Translations under genes and position numbers: made by a program
Notes under the pieces: model-generated
What the model was told of the DNA's origin: nothing
The model's input: only the letters and a program-made list of their open reading frames with translations
Database searches by the model: none
Source of the DNA: Heliomicrobium modesticaldum Ice1
Lineage (GTDB): Bacteria; Bacillota; Desulfitobacteriia; Heliobacteriales; Heliobacteriaceae
Direction: 5' to 3'
DNA: 64,000 bases
Assembly (NCBI RefSeq): GCF_000019165.1
Contig: NC_010337.2
Location: 124,001-188,000 of the forward strand
Shown: in pieces, positions 42,291 through 50,328 of the stretch
How positions within the stretch are numbered: position 1 is the stretch's first letter
How the letters are laid out: each line of letters opens with the position of its first letter

Positions 42291-42328
42291 AGATATTTGA
42301 GGGATATAGAAGGAAGGAGGCGTGAATC

Positions 42329-43027
42329 TTGGCAGGCGAAAAAATCATGATTGTGGACGATGAGGCGGTTGTCCATGAGCTTCTTACCCATTATCTCGAA
42401 AGAGAAGGCTTCAAGGTGTTTTCGGTTTACAGCGGGAGCCATGTCCTGGACAAAACCGCCTTCCACAAACCCGACCTGATACTGCTGGACATTCTGCTGC
42501 CGGGGCTGGACGGCATTGAAATCTGCCATGAGCTCCGCAAAAAAACGGATGTACCCATTATCTTCATCACCTCAAGGGACGCTCCCCATGAAGTGGCGCT
42601 GGGGCTTGGCATCGGCGGGGACGATTACGTCAAAAAGCCCTTCAACCCCGTGGAGGTGGTGGCCAGGGTCAGGGCGCAGCTGCGCCGCTTCCGGAAGCAG
42701 TGCGCATTGCAGGAAGACGAGCCTGCCGTCCTTGCGTTTGGCGACCTGCGCATCAACCTGTTCGACCGTACCGTGGAGATGAAAGGGGAACGGGTGGAGC
42801 TTACCGTCAAGGAGTATGACCTGCTTCTTTTTCTGGCTCAGAACCCCAACCGGTACTTCAGTTCCGACCAACTGATCGAGGCGGTGTGGAATCACCCCCG
42901 GTCCATCAGCCAGAAGGCTTTGATGACCCATATCAGCAACCTGCGCAGAAAGCTGGGGGAGGACCCCGACAGCCCCAGGTACATTGCCACGCTGAAAGGG
43001 GTCGGCTATATGTTCAGCAGCCGCTAG
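42329..43027 (+). CDS. OmpR/PhoB-family response regulator
   Basis: 232 residues. The likely start is TTG at 42329, 8 bases after AAGGAAGGAGG; the ATG at 42347 would cut the first beta strand (KIMIVDD). The receiver domain (1-120) has acidic D10/D11, phospho-Asp D54 (LILLDILLPG), Thr/Ser (FITS) and Lys (YVKKPFNP). The C-terminal winged-helix DNA-binding domain (130-230) has ELTVKEYDLLLFL and SNLRRKLGED with GVGYMF at the end. It is divergent from the hybrid kinase and shares its promoter region, so the two should form one phosphorelay. OmpR-family proteins bind tandem direct repeats, so the ACCTTTAGG pairs upstream of the SLH genes are candidate targets; this link is inference only. Confidence 0.93.
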   Translation: MAGEKIMIVDDEAVVHELLTHYLEREGFKVFSVYSGSHVLDKTAFHKPDLILLDILLPGLDGIEICHELRKKTDVPIIFITSRDAPHEVALGLGIGGDDYVKKPFNPVEVVARVRAQLRRFRKQCALQEDEPAVLAFGDLRINLFDRTVEMKGERVELTVKEYDLLLFLAQNPNRYFSSDQLIEAVWNHPRSISQKALMTHISNLRRKLGEDPDSPRYIATLKGVGYMFSSR

Positions 43028-43086
43028 GCGCGCTGCATATGCATCCTGTTCTCGCATAAACTGTTCAAGCAAATAGTGAATATCCT

Positions 43087-43701
43087 TCAACGAGCTGCTT
43101 CGCTCTTGATAGTTTCATACAGCATCGCGTATTCGCATTGCTTGGCTCCTTTGTCCATAAGGCTTCTAAGTGATATCGTTTTTTGCCCCGGCGCCGTTTT
43201 GTTTAGAACAGCCGTCGACAAAACATAAAAATCCCATTGTAACAAGTCAAGCGGATTAAGGGTCGCCTGCTCCTTATGTTTTAGTATGCAAAACACATAG
43301 ACGTCGGATTGACGCTTTTTTTCTGCATCATATTCATTTGTAACGCTGTCCCAGCCGTAGGTTGGCTGGATACCAAAGCTTATTTTTGATAAATTCTGTT
43401 GGCTCCAAGACTGAAGATATGCAGAAGTTTTGACTTCTACACGAATGCCTTCTTTGGAAAGCAAATCATATTTATCCCACGATACACTAATACCCTCTGT
43501 AATACCAAGCGCCATAGCAACTATGAATTCAGCCAGTCTGCCTCTTTCGGTATTACCAATAAGATCAGAATACGCCCAGGCCCAAAAATCTCTTAGCGTA
43601 CAGACATCGCTGCCTGCATTCAAAAATTGTTCGTTGCCTGTCTTTTTCTTTATTTCAATGGCAGGATATTTGCATCCTTTTTCGACAGTTTTCTTTTCCA
43701 T
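43087..43701 (-). CDS. Hypothetical protein with nuclease-like ExK motif
   Basis: 204 residues from the ATG at 43701, which follows GGAGAAG; the frame could start at 43731 but without a ribosome site. I do not recognise a named family. GRLAEFIVAMALG followed by WDKYDLLSKEGIRVEVKTSAY gives an E-x-K core after an acidic residue, the layout of PD-(D/E)xK nucleases. The C-terminal part has a conserved-looking block (QSDVYVFCILKHKE, LNPLDLLQWDFYVLS). It is the last gene of the restriction-modification operon, 61 bases after the ImmA/IrrE gene. It might be an extra nuclease effector or a DNA-binding helper; function unproven. Confidence 0.75.
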   Translation of the reverse strand: MEKKTVEKGCKYPAIEIKKKTGNEQFLNAGSDVCTLRDFWAWAYSDLIGNTERGRLAEFIVAMALGITEGISVSWDKYDLLSKEGIRVEVKTSAYLQSWSQQNLSKISFGIQPTYGWDSVTNEYDAEKKRQSDVYVFCILKHKEQATLNPLDLLQWDFYVLSTAVLNKTAPGQKTISLRSLMDKGAKQCEYAMLYETIKSEAAR

Positions 43702-43762
43702 ATGTCTTCTCCAGTGACATCTTCTTTGCATAAAATTCTTCCGGTACCACTCATGCTAATCC

Positions 43763-44566
43763 TCAGTGGTTTGTATAATACTCTACTTTCAAAATAGTCA
43801 TAGATACATCATGCTCATAATTTCCCCGAGTGCACTCGTAAACAATAATATTGCTATATAATTGTCCAAACCATACAGAGCCAGGCGAAAGATAGAACTG
43901 CTTTTGATTCTGCTCATATTGAATCGCTCTGTATGCATGACTTTCTGTAGGAATATTTTTTACTACTTTCCCAAATCTCTTGGCTGCATTTGAGCATTTG
44001 ATTGCGGTAACGGATGTCCCCTTGGAGCATATAAGAATATAGGGTTCCTTCATAAAATCTAAAATCCTGTTCCCGCACGCGTGCTTTGATACATAAAACT
44101 GGTTTGCCAAACTACTCATTAAGGTAAAATCAAAAACAGTCCCTGCTAAAAGTGGCTTAAAAAGCAACTCAGGCATTAATAATTCGACAGCGAATTGATT
44201 CGCCTCAGCTTCTATAGAAGAATAGTTATCTACAACTTCCATGTCTTGATTTGAGCATCTGAAACTTGACTCCCCATCCAATGTATATGGAGGTTTATGC
44301 CTTAAAAAATAATGGCCAAGCTCATGGGCAAAAGTAAAGTTTTGGCGTCCGATGTTTTCAATATATGTATTGATAAGGATACCTTTCTTTTCACCTCTGT
44401 ATATCAGCATCCCGCTGAAATCCTTTTCTGAAGGCAAAGAACGTCGCTTTACTTTTATCTTCTCCTGACGCGCAATATCGTCAAAATATGGAGCCGGAAC
44501 GTCCTTTATACCCATTGTTTCCAAAACCCATTTTGCTTTGGCCGTCGAAGTGTTTGCGTTAAACAT
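43763..44566 (-). CDS. ImmA/IrrE-family metallopeptidase
   Basis: 267 residues; the ATG at 44566 overlaps the hsdS stop by one base (TGATG), and the GTG just upstream is an alternative. Zinc motif HELGH at about residues 81-85 within TFAHELGHYFLRHK, with a downstream SIEAEANQFAVELLMP helix supplying the third ligand. Family members cut Xre-type repressors (ImmA) or act in stress control (IrrE/PprI). The C-terminal half is a beta-rich extra domain. Placement at the end of a type I restriction operon suggests regulation or abortive defence, not phage-element excision. The nearest Xre gene is 8 kb away at 52796, and the operon's own HTH protein at 49999 is a more likely partner. Confidence 0.88.
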   Translation of the reverse strand: MFNANTSTAKAKWVLETMGIKDVPAPYFDDIARQEKIKVKRRSLPSEKDFSGMLIYRGEKKGILINTYIENIGRQNFTFAHELGHYFLRHKPPYTLDGESSFRCSNQDMEVVDNYSSIEAEANQFAVELLMPELLFKPLLAGTVFDFTLMSSLANQFYVSKHACGNRILDFMKEPYILICSKGTSVTAIKCSNAAKRFGKVVKNIPTESHAYRAIQYEQNQKQFYLSPGSVWFGQLYSNIIVYECTRGNYEHDVSMTILKVEYYTNH

Positions 44567-46182
44567 CACTCGTCCTCCGCAAACATCTCATCAATCGCTT
44601 GCATCAGTTCGTTGGAAGACTTTTTACTGATTTCTCCACGAGCCGCTAACTGGAGCTGCCCATCTTGTTTTACTGCCGGGAAGTCTATAACCTTGTTAGT
44701 ATCCCTTTGTTCAATGGGTTTTGTTTTTACCGCTTTTATTTCCTCGCATAATGCCATTAATTCATTTGCTTTAGCAACAATGCGCTGTTGCTCGGCAAGA
44801 GGTGGAAGGGGAAAAAGCATGTTATGTAATTCCTCAATCGAAATACCCTTAACTGTTGTACCCTCACCTCGGATACTCAGAGTTTTATAGTATGCGATAA
44901 TATATCGCAAATCAATGTTCATTCTTGAAATAATTAGAGCCCTTAAATCTTGGTTGATTGCCACAGGAATTGTGTTAATAGCTATTTTACCTAATCCCAT
45001 ACGAGTACAAACAATAATACTATTGGCAGGTATAAGGTTAGATGAGCTTTCTTCTAACCCTAACTCAGTTATACAATCTCGTGTTTTGTCTAATATTGGC
45101 CCCGTGAGATCTTTTACACTCGCCCATGGTATATTACCATTCCAGTACGCTAAATTTTGCTTAGAAGGCGTTCCTCCACCAATATTTTGAATAATAATAT
45201 CCCCTAACCTGCACCAAACCCATCCCTCAGGCAAGTCGTAGGGAATTTCATCCTCTGAAATAGGAGGTAGAGGCTTTTCTTTTTTTATTTTCCCTTCTTT
45301 CACAAGACGAGCTTTTTCAGCACGAATGCGCTCTAGCAAAACTGAAGCCGGTTCGTCATGTATATCCTGTGGCACAAGTTTTCCTTGTACCGCCGCTTGA
45401 AGGATAGATTTCGGTAAATACTCTTCAAAACGGCTCTCAAGAGCATCCAGTTCCTGTTCAGCTGCCTCTAATTCATCGCATAATGCCATTAATTCATTTA
45501 CTTTAGTAACAATGCGCTGTTGCTCGGCAAGAGGTGGAAGGGGAAACAGCGTGGACAGGAAATCTTCTTGAGAAACACTCGGCGAATTAAACCCGGAAAG
45601 CAATGATAAATAATATGTCTTGACAAATGGAGACAAAAGAAAACTAATGAAGTAATTTATCTCAATTTTAATTGGCTTGAACACAACAAAACCCGTACTG
45701 CCAATATAGTTTTCTTTTTCGTCCTCAACCACTGCAATATTATTTAAATACGGACGCACGAGAGAATAAACAATAAAGCCCTTTTGAAGCACCCTTCGCG
45801 CACGAGACGAGAGACTTTTGACAGGGATTTGCTTTACGTCCTTTATACAATATTTTTTATTATCAATTGCATCAATATCAACATAATTTACCAATGTATT
45901 TTCGGGTAAGTTTTTATGAATATTATTGTTTTCTGCTATCTGGATAAGTTCTCCTAACCTGCACCAAACCCATCCCTCCGGCAAGTCGTAAGGAGTTTCA
46001 TCCTCCGAAATAGGTGGCAGAGGTTTTTCTTTTTTAATCTTTCCTTCCTTAACAAGTCGCTCTTTCTCAGCACGGATACGCTTCAGCAAAACCGAAGCCG
46101 GTTCGTCATGTATATCCTGAGGCACAAGTTTTCCCTGTACCGCCGCCTGCAATATAGATTTACGCAATTCCGCTGCTTTCAT
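44566..46182 (-). CDS. hsdS: Type I restriction-modification specificity subunit HsdS
   Basis: 538 residues. It recognises the bipartite DNA target through two TRDs: a first at about 60-225 and a second at about 320-480. Each is flanked by near-repeated conserved regions: ILQAAVQGKLVPQDIHDEPA at about 10 and again at about 255, and PPLAEQQRIV at about 220 and 485. The C-terminus adds a ~45-residue tail (QLQLAARGEISKKSSNELMQ). It overlaps HsdM by 4 bases (ATGA) and touches the ImmA gene, indicating translational coupling. Both TRDs look intact. The repeated arms (about 85-90 percent identical DNA) could recombine to alter specificity. Confidence 0.95.
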   Translation of the reverse strand: MKAAELRKSILQAAVQGKLVPQDIHDEPASVLLKRIRAEKERLVKEGKIKKEKPLPPISEDETPYDLPEGWVWCRLGELIQIAENNNIHKNLPENTLVNYVDIDAIDNKKYCIKDVKQIPVKSLSSRARRVLQKGFIVYSLVRPYLNNIAVVEDEKENYIGSTGFVVFKPIKIEINYFISFLLSPFVKTYYLSLLSGFNSPSVSQEDFLSTLFPLPPLAEQQRIVTKVNELMALCDELEAAEQELDALESRFEEYLPKSILQAAVQGKLVPQDIHDEPASVLLERIRAEKARLVKEGKIKKEKPLPPISEDEIPYDLPEGWVWCRLGDIIIQNIGGGTPSKQNLAYWNGNIPWASVKDLTGPILDKTRDCITELGLEESSSNLIPANSIIVCTRMGLGKIAINTIPVAINQDLRALIISRMNIDLRYIIAYYKTLSIRGEGTTVKGISIEELHNMLFPLPPLAEQQRIVAKANELMALCEEIKAVKTKPIEQRDTNKVIDFPAVKQDGQLQLAARGEISKKSSNELMQAIDEMFAEDE

Positions 46183-47615
46183 AGCACATCCTCCTGTGCC
46201 AGGGCTATTTGAATCTTTGCGAGTATACTTTCAATTCTCTCTGTTAAAATTGCCTTCTCATTGCGATATTGCGCAATAAATTCATCCGGAGGCAAAATTT
46301 CCTCGGTTTCGTGAGGAAACCCGCAAAAATCCAAATTATACTCCGCCGCAATGATATCCTCCACAGGAACATATTGGGAAACATCGCTCTCTTTACGATT
46401 GTTCCACCATGCACGCACAGGCGCGAAGTGCTCGTACAACATCGGCTTTGTTTTTGAAAAATGCTTATAGCCTTGAGGCATTTCCAAGCGGTAAAACCAT
46501 ACGCCTTGTGTGGGTTTCCCTTTTGTAAAGAAAAGCAGGTTTGTATTTATGTTGGTATATGGTGCAAACACGTCCTTAGGCAAACGAACAATGGTATGCA
46601 GATTGTTTTCCTCCAACAGTTTTTTCTTGATAGCAGCTTTTACGCCTGTTCCAAATAAAAATCCATCCGGCAAAACCATGCCACAGCGTCCGCCGTCTTT
46701 AAGAAGTGCCATGATGTGTACTAAAAACAGATCCGCTGTTTCCGTGTTTCGTAATTCTGCTGGCACCGACTGAGAAATGGCTTTCTCTTCCGCCCCTCCA
46801 AAAGGCGGATTGGTAACAATAACGTCTACCTTATCAGCCAAACTATAATCTGTTGTCGGCGTACGCAAGGTATTGTCGTGCCTAATCAATGGCACATCAA
46901 TGCCATGGGCAATCAAGTTAGTGACGCACAGTAAAAAGGGGAAAGGCTTCTTTTCGATACCCCTAATGGTTTTTTGCAATGTTCTATACTCATCAGCCGT
47001 CTTGATATCAAAACGGTCAATGACACTGGTTAAAAATCCGCCGGTTCCACATGCCGGATCAAGGACAATTTCACCTAACTGAGGGTTCACTTTATCTACA
47101 ATAAATCTGGTAACGGGCCTCGGAGTATAGAATTCCCCGGCTTTGCCAGCGCTTTGCAGATCCTTGAGCATGGATTCGTAAATGCCATTGAATAAATGAG
47201 CGGTTTTTACTTCATCAAAGTTAATATCAGCATTAATTTTATTAATAACTTGCCGCAAAAGCGTTCCTGATTTCATGAAGTTATTTACGCCTTCCATGAC
47301 ATCACGGACAAGGAATTTTCGTGGATCTCCATCTGAAACATCCAAATTGCGCAACGTCCGGAACATATTTTCTACATGCTCAATCAGGGCATCTCCGGTA
47401 ATGCCTTCATCGTCTTCAGCCCAGTTTCTCCATCGATATTGCTCGGGAATAACCGGAACATAATCATCCTCTAATTCCCATTCCTGTTCTTTGTAATCAA
47501 ATGCTTTTAGGAAAAGCAACCAAGCAATCTGTTCTATGTACTGCGCATCGCCGTTTATCCCCGCATCGATACGCATAATGTCTTTCAGGGCCTTTGTTGT
47601 ATTTGATATAGCCAT
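46179..47615 (-). CDS. hsdM: Type I restriction-modification DNA adenine methyltransferase HsdM
   Basis: 478 residues, close to the usual length. It starts with ATG after GAGGAGG at 7 bases. The N-terminal helical HsdM_N domain (1-140) is followed by the N6-adenine methylase domain with AdoMet motif I DPACGTGGF (186-194) and catalytic NPPF (269-272). It methylates adenine in the target set by HsdS and forms the M2S core for restriction with HsdR. There is an 18-base gap to hsdR and a 4-base overlap with hsdS. Confidence 0.96.
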   Translation of the reverse strand: MAISNTTKALKDIMRIDAGINGDAQYIEQIAWLLFLKAFDYKEQEWELEDDYVPVIPEQYRWRNWAEDDEGITGDALIEHVENMFRTLRNLDVSDGDPRKFLVRDVMEGVNNFMKSGTLLRQVINKINADINFDEVKTAHLFNGIYESMLKDLQSAGKAGEFYTPRPVTRFIVDKVNPQLGEIVLDPACGTGGFLTSVIDRFDIKTADEYRTLQKTIRGIEKKPFPFLLCVTNLIAHGIDVPLIRHDNTLRTPTTDYSLADKVDVIVTNPPFGGAEEKAISQSVPAELRNTETADLFLVHIMALLKDGGRCGMVLPDGFLFGTGVKAAIKKKLLEENNLHTIVRLPKDVFAPYTNINTNLLFFTKGKPTQGVWFYRLEMPQGYKHFSKTKPMLYEHFAPVRAWWNNRKESDVSQYVPVEDIIAAEYNLDFCGFPHETEEILPPDEFIAQYRNEKAILTERIESILAKIQIALAQEDVL

Positions 47616-47633
47616 TTGGCTTACCTCCTCAAA

Positions 47634-49973
47634 TTATGCGACATAAAGTTCTTGCTCTAACTCCCGTATAGCCTGTTTGAATTTTTCTTTTCCCCCAAAG
47701 ATTTTGTTGACAATAAACTGAGGGGTTCCAAACTCTCTTATGGGATTTACCTTTAAAACATCCAAACTCTCTATATTAGAAATGCCCGAATCGGCATATT
47801 TGTCCAACAAAGCGTCCAAAACAGCCGCCGCTTTTTCCCCGTATTTAGCAAAATAATTTCGTTTTTTTACCTTATTTGCCCTTTCACGCCTTGTTAAAGG
47901 GGGTTGGTCAAATGCAATATGACACAGCAAATCAAACGGGTCAAATTCATGCCCGATTTGCTCCTGTAATTCTTCGATTAAGACGCCTTGTTCAGCAAGC
48001 TCGTCTAAAATGGCCTGCTTGCGTTCCGCGCTGTTCCAAACATGTAAAAAATCATGCAACGAGGCATACTTACTCAAAACATTTCGTTTTGTATAGTCTG
48101 TAAGAGATTCCGTAATCAATTTCCCATTTTTATCGATGTATTGAACTCTTTGCTTTAAAACAGATACCTCTACATCACCCACGTAGTATTTTTTACGTTT
48201 GCCAGACTCCGAATCGTTATCAATGGTGTAGTCCTTAGGATCTTCTCTTACAAATTCGCTATCGGAATCAGAATCATGTATATTGCCATTTTCATCAGGC
48301 ATATATTCATCATCCTGTTCACAGGGCCCGTCAAAGTCAGGATCGGCAAACAATCGCGTAGCATCTCTAAAATCAAAAATAGTAAAGAACACTTTCCCTA
48401 AATCTTCGCGAATCCGGGTGCCGCGTCCAATAATCTGCTTGAATTCAGTCATGCTGTTGATGTTGGTATCCAACACAATATATTTGACGGTCTGTATATC
48501 TACGCCGGTTGTCAACAATTTTGACGTTGTTACTAAAACGGGATATCTGCTGGACACATCGCGGAAATTGTCAAGCTGTTTTTTTCCGATATCGTCATCA
48601 CCGGTTATTCGCATCACATAGCGCTCGTCTTCTTTTACAAAATCGCTGTTCTCGTTAATTAGTGCCTGCCGCATGCGATCAGCGTGTTCAGTATCAACGC
48701 AGAAAAAGATGCTTTTATCCATTCGAGCGTTATGCGCTTTTAAATAATTGGAAACCACTTTTGCAACCACTTTAGTACGTTGCTCCAATACCAATTCCCG
48801 GTCAAAATCGGTAATGTTATATTCACGATCCTCTATAATATTTCCAAAACGATCCGTCTGTCCAAGATAAGGACGGAAGCCTTCGGCATCCTTATCAAGT
48901 AAGACTCGAATTACCCGATATGGAGCTAAAAATCCATCTTCAATACCTTGTTTTAACGAATATGTATAGACTGGTTCCCCAAAATAATCAATATTAGAAA
49001 CCTCTTTCGTTTCTTTTGGCGTTGCCGTTAAGCCGATTTGCGTAGCAGATTTAAAATATTCTAAGACCTCTCGCCATTCACTGTCAGCTTTGGCGCTGCC
49101 GCGGTGACATTCATCAACAACAATTAAATCGAAAAAATCAGGACTAAATTGACGGAAAATATCCTTGTCGCCTTCACCTGTAAGCCCTTGGTAAATAGCC
49201 AGGTATATTTCATATGATTTATCCACATGGCGATGGCGAATAATTGTCATTTTATCTTTAAATGGAGCAAAATCATTAGTATAAGTCTGGTCAATAAGCG
49301 CATTTCGGTCTGCTAAAAATAGAATACGTTTTTTAATACCCGCTTTCCAGAGTCTCCAAATAATCTGAAATGCTGTATATGTTTTTCCGGTTCCGGTTGC
49401 CATGACCAGTAATACTCTATTATTCCCTTTAACAATAGATTCAACAGTGAGATTAATCGCATTTAGCTGATAATATCGCGGTTGCTTATCAGGCCTTTCA
49501 ACATAATAAGGCTCCGTAATAACTTTTTCTTGCTTTTCATCTATACCTTTGTATTGCTTATACATGCTCCATAGTGTTTCAGGTGAGGGGAATTCAGAGA
49601 TGGATAAAATTGTTTCACGATTACTGCCTTCACTATTGCGGTTATGAAAAGTGAAACCGTCACCATTTGATGTAAATACAAACGGCACGCGTAATTGTTC
49701 GGCATAACCTAATGCTTGCTGCATTCCATCCGATATTGTATGATTGTTATCCTTTGCCTCAATAATAGCAATGGGAATGTGTGGTTTATAGAAAAGGACA
49801 TAATCTGCATATTTAGCCTTATCTCTCTTATAAGACCCGCCGCGAGCTATAATTCGCCCTTTTGTAATAGCATATTCTTCACGGATTTGAACATCAGTCC
49901 ACCCAGCAGCTTTAATAGCCGGAGTTATAAACCTTGTACGTATTTCTTGTTCAGTAAGTGATCTCTTGTCCAT
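47634..49973 (-). CDS. hsdR: Type I restriction endonuclease subunit HsdR
   Basis: 779 residues from the ATG at 49973; the frame extends 5 codons to a TTG but the ATG fits better. An N-terminal HSDR_N nuclease domain has ADYVLFY and IEAK (PD-(D/E)xK core, about residues 57-74). The SF2 helicase has ATGTGKT (about 191-198), DECH (287-290), GLTATP, and motif VI QIIGRGTR. The C-terminal part (about 640-779) contacts the methylase. It translocates and cuts unmodified DNA with HsdM and HsdS. At ~780 residues it is of the shorter EcoEI-like type. The region is visibly richer in A/T than its neighbours, consistent with transfer. Confidence 0.95.
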   Translation of the reverse strand: MDKRSLTEQEIRTRFITPAIKAAGWTDVQIREEYAITKGRIIARGGSYKRDKAKYADYVLFYKPHIPIAIIEAKDNNHTISDGMQQALGYAEQLRVPFVFTSNGDGFTFHNRNSEGSNRETILSISEFPSPETLWSMYKQYKGIDEKQEKVITEPYYVERPDKQPRYYQLNAINLTVESIVKGNNRVLLVMATGTGKTYTAFQIIWRLWKAGIKKRILFLADRNALIDQTYTNDFAPFKDKMTIIRHRHVDKSYEIYLAIYQGLTGEGDKDIFRQFSPDFFDLIVVDECHRGSAKADSEWREVLEYFKSATQIGLTATPKETKEVSNIDYFGEPVYTYSLKQGIEDGFLAPYRVIRVLLDKDAEGFRPYLGQTDRFGNIIEDREYNITDFDRELVLEQRTKVVAKVVSNYLKAHNARMDKSIFFCVDTEHADRMRQALINENSDFVKEDERYVMRITGDDDIGKKQLDNFRDVSSRYPVLVTTSKLLTTGVDIQTVKYIVLDTNINSMTEFKQIIGRGTRIREDLGKVFFTIFDFRDATRLFADPDFDGPCEQDDEYMPDENGNIHDSDSDSEFVREDPKDYTIDNDSESGKRKKYYVGDVEVSVLKQRVQYIDKNGKLITESLTDYTKRNVLSKYASLHDFLHVWNSAERKQAILDELAEQGVLIEELQEQIGHEFDPFDLLCHIAFDQPPLTRRERANKVKKRNYFAKYGEKAAAVLDALLDKYADSGISNIESLDVLKVNPIREFGTPQFIVNKIFGGKEKFKQAIRELEQELYVA

Positions 49974-49998
49974 TTTCTCACCACACAAAATAAGTATT

Positions 49999-50178
49999 TT
50001 AATTTTCGGTTTTCGTTTTTATTCGAGCATCTCTCGGTTTTTCCGCATCCTTTGGTATCGCCCATGCCCAACCTAAGCGAACAGCGCCTTTTACTCGGCC
50101 CTGCTCGCATAAGACCTGCACCCTGCGCGGGGATATATTCCATTTTTCAGCGGCCTGTTTTGCCGTTAAGTAATCCAT
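49999..50178 (-). CDS. Small helix-turn-helix (excisionase/MerR-like) protein heading the restriction operon
   Basis: 59 residues: starts MDYLTAKQAAEKWNISPRRV and contains QVLCEQGRVKGAVRLGWAWA, the winged-helix pattern of excisionase-type HTH_17 proteins. The ATG at 50178 follows GAGG with 8-base spacing. It lies 25 bases upstream of hsdR and directly behind a strong promoter, so it is probably the first gene and an autoregulator of the restriction operon. Confident as a gene; target not known. Confidence 0.85.
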   Translation of the reverse strand: MDYLTAKQAAEKWNISPRRVQVLCEQGRVKGAVRLGWAWAIPKDAEKPRDARIKTKTEN

Positions 50179-50214
50179 CGCGAATACCTCACAGAACAGA
50201 AAATTCCAACTTCC

Positions 50215-50243
50215 ATTATATGCGAAGAAACGAATAATTTCAA
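50215..50243 (-). promoter_or_regulatory. Promoter of the HTH-hsdR-hsdM-hsdS operon
   Basis: TTGAAA (50243-50238), exactly 17-base spacer, TATAAT (50220-50215) on the minus strand: near-consensus sigma-A. It lies 37 bases upstream of the HTH start codon. Confidence 0.8.
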
Positions 50244-50273
50244 TATGCCTGCAGAAAAATTTACAATTAAAGC

Positions 50274-50314
50274 GAAAAACCGCCGGCCAAAGCCTTTAAG
50301 CCCTGACCGGCGGT
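50274..50314 (-). terminator. Rho-independent terminator after the recombinase
   Basis: Minus strand: ACCGCCGG ... CCGGCGGT (stem 8 bp) followed by TTTTTCG. It follows the recombinase stop at 50329 and insulates it from the restriction operon promoter. Confidence 0.8.
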
Positions 50315-50328
50315 ATTATTTTATTACC

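Noticed and set aside
41503-42300. 265-codon plus-strand open frame opposite the kinase N-terminus
   Set aside because: Antisense to the sensor domain; no ribosome site; the kinase frame has consistent domains throughout.
49925-50143. 72-codon minus-strand frame overlapping the HTH gene
   Set aside because: The 59-codon frame at 49999-50178 matches an HTH fold and sits after a promoter and ribosome site; the longer frame does not.
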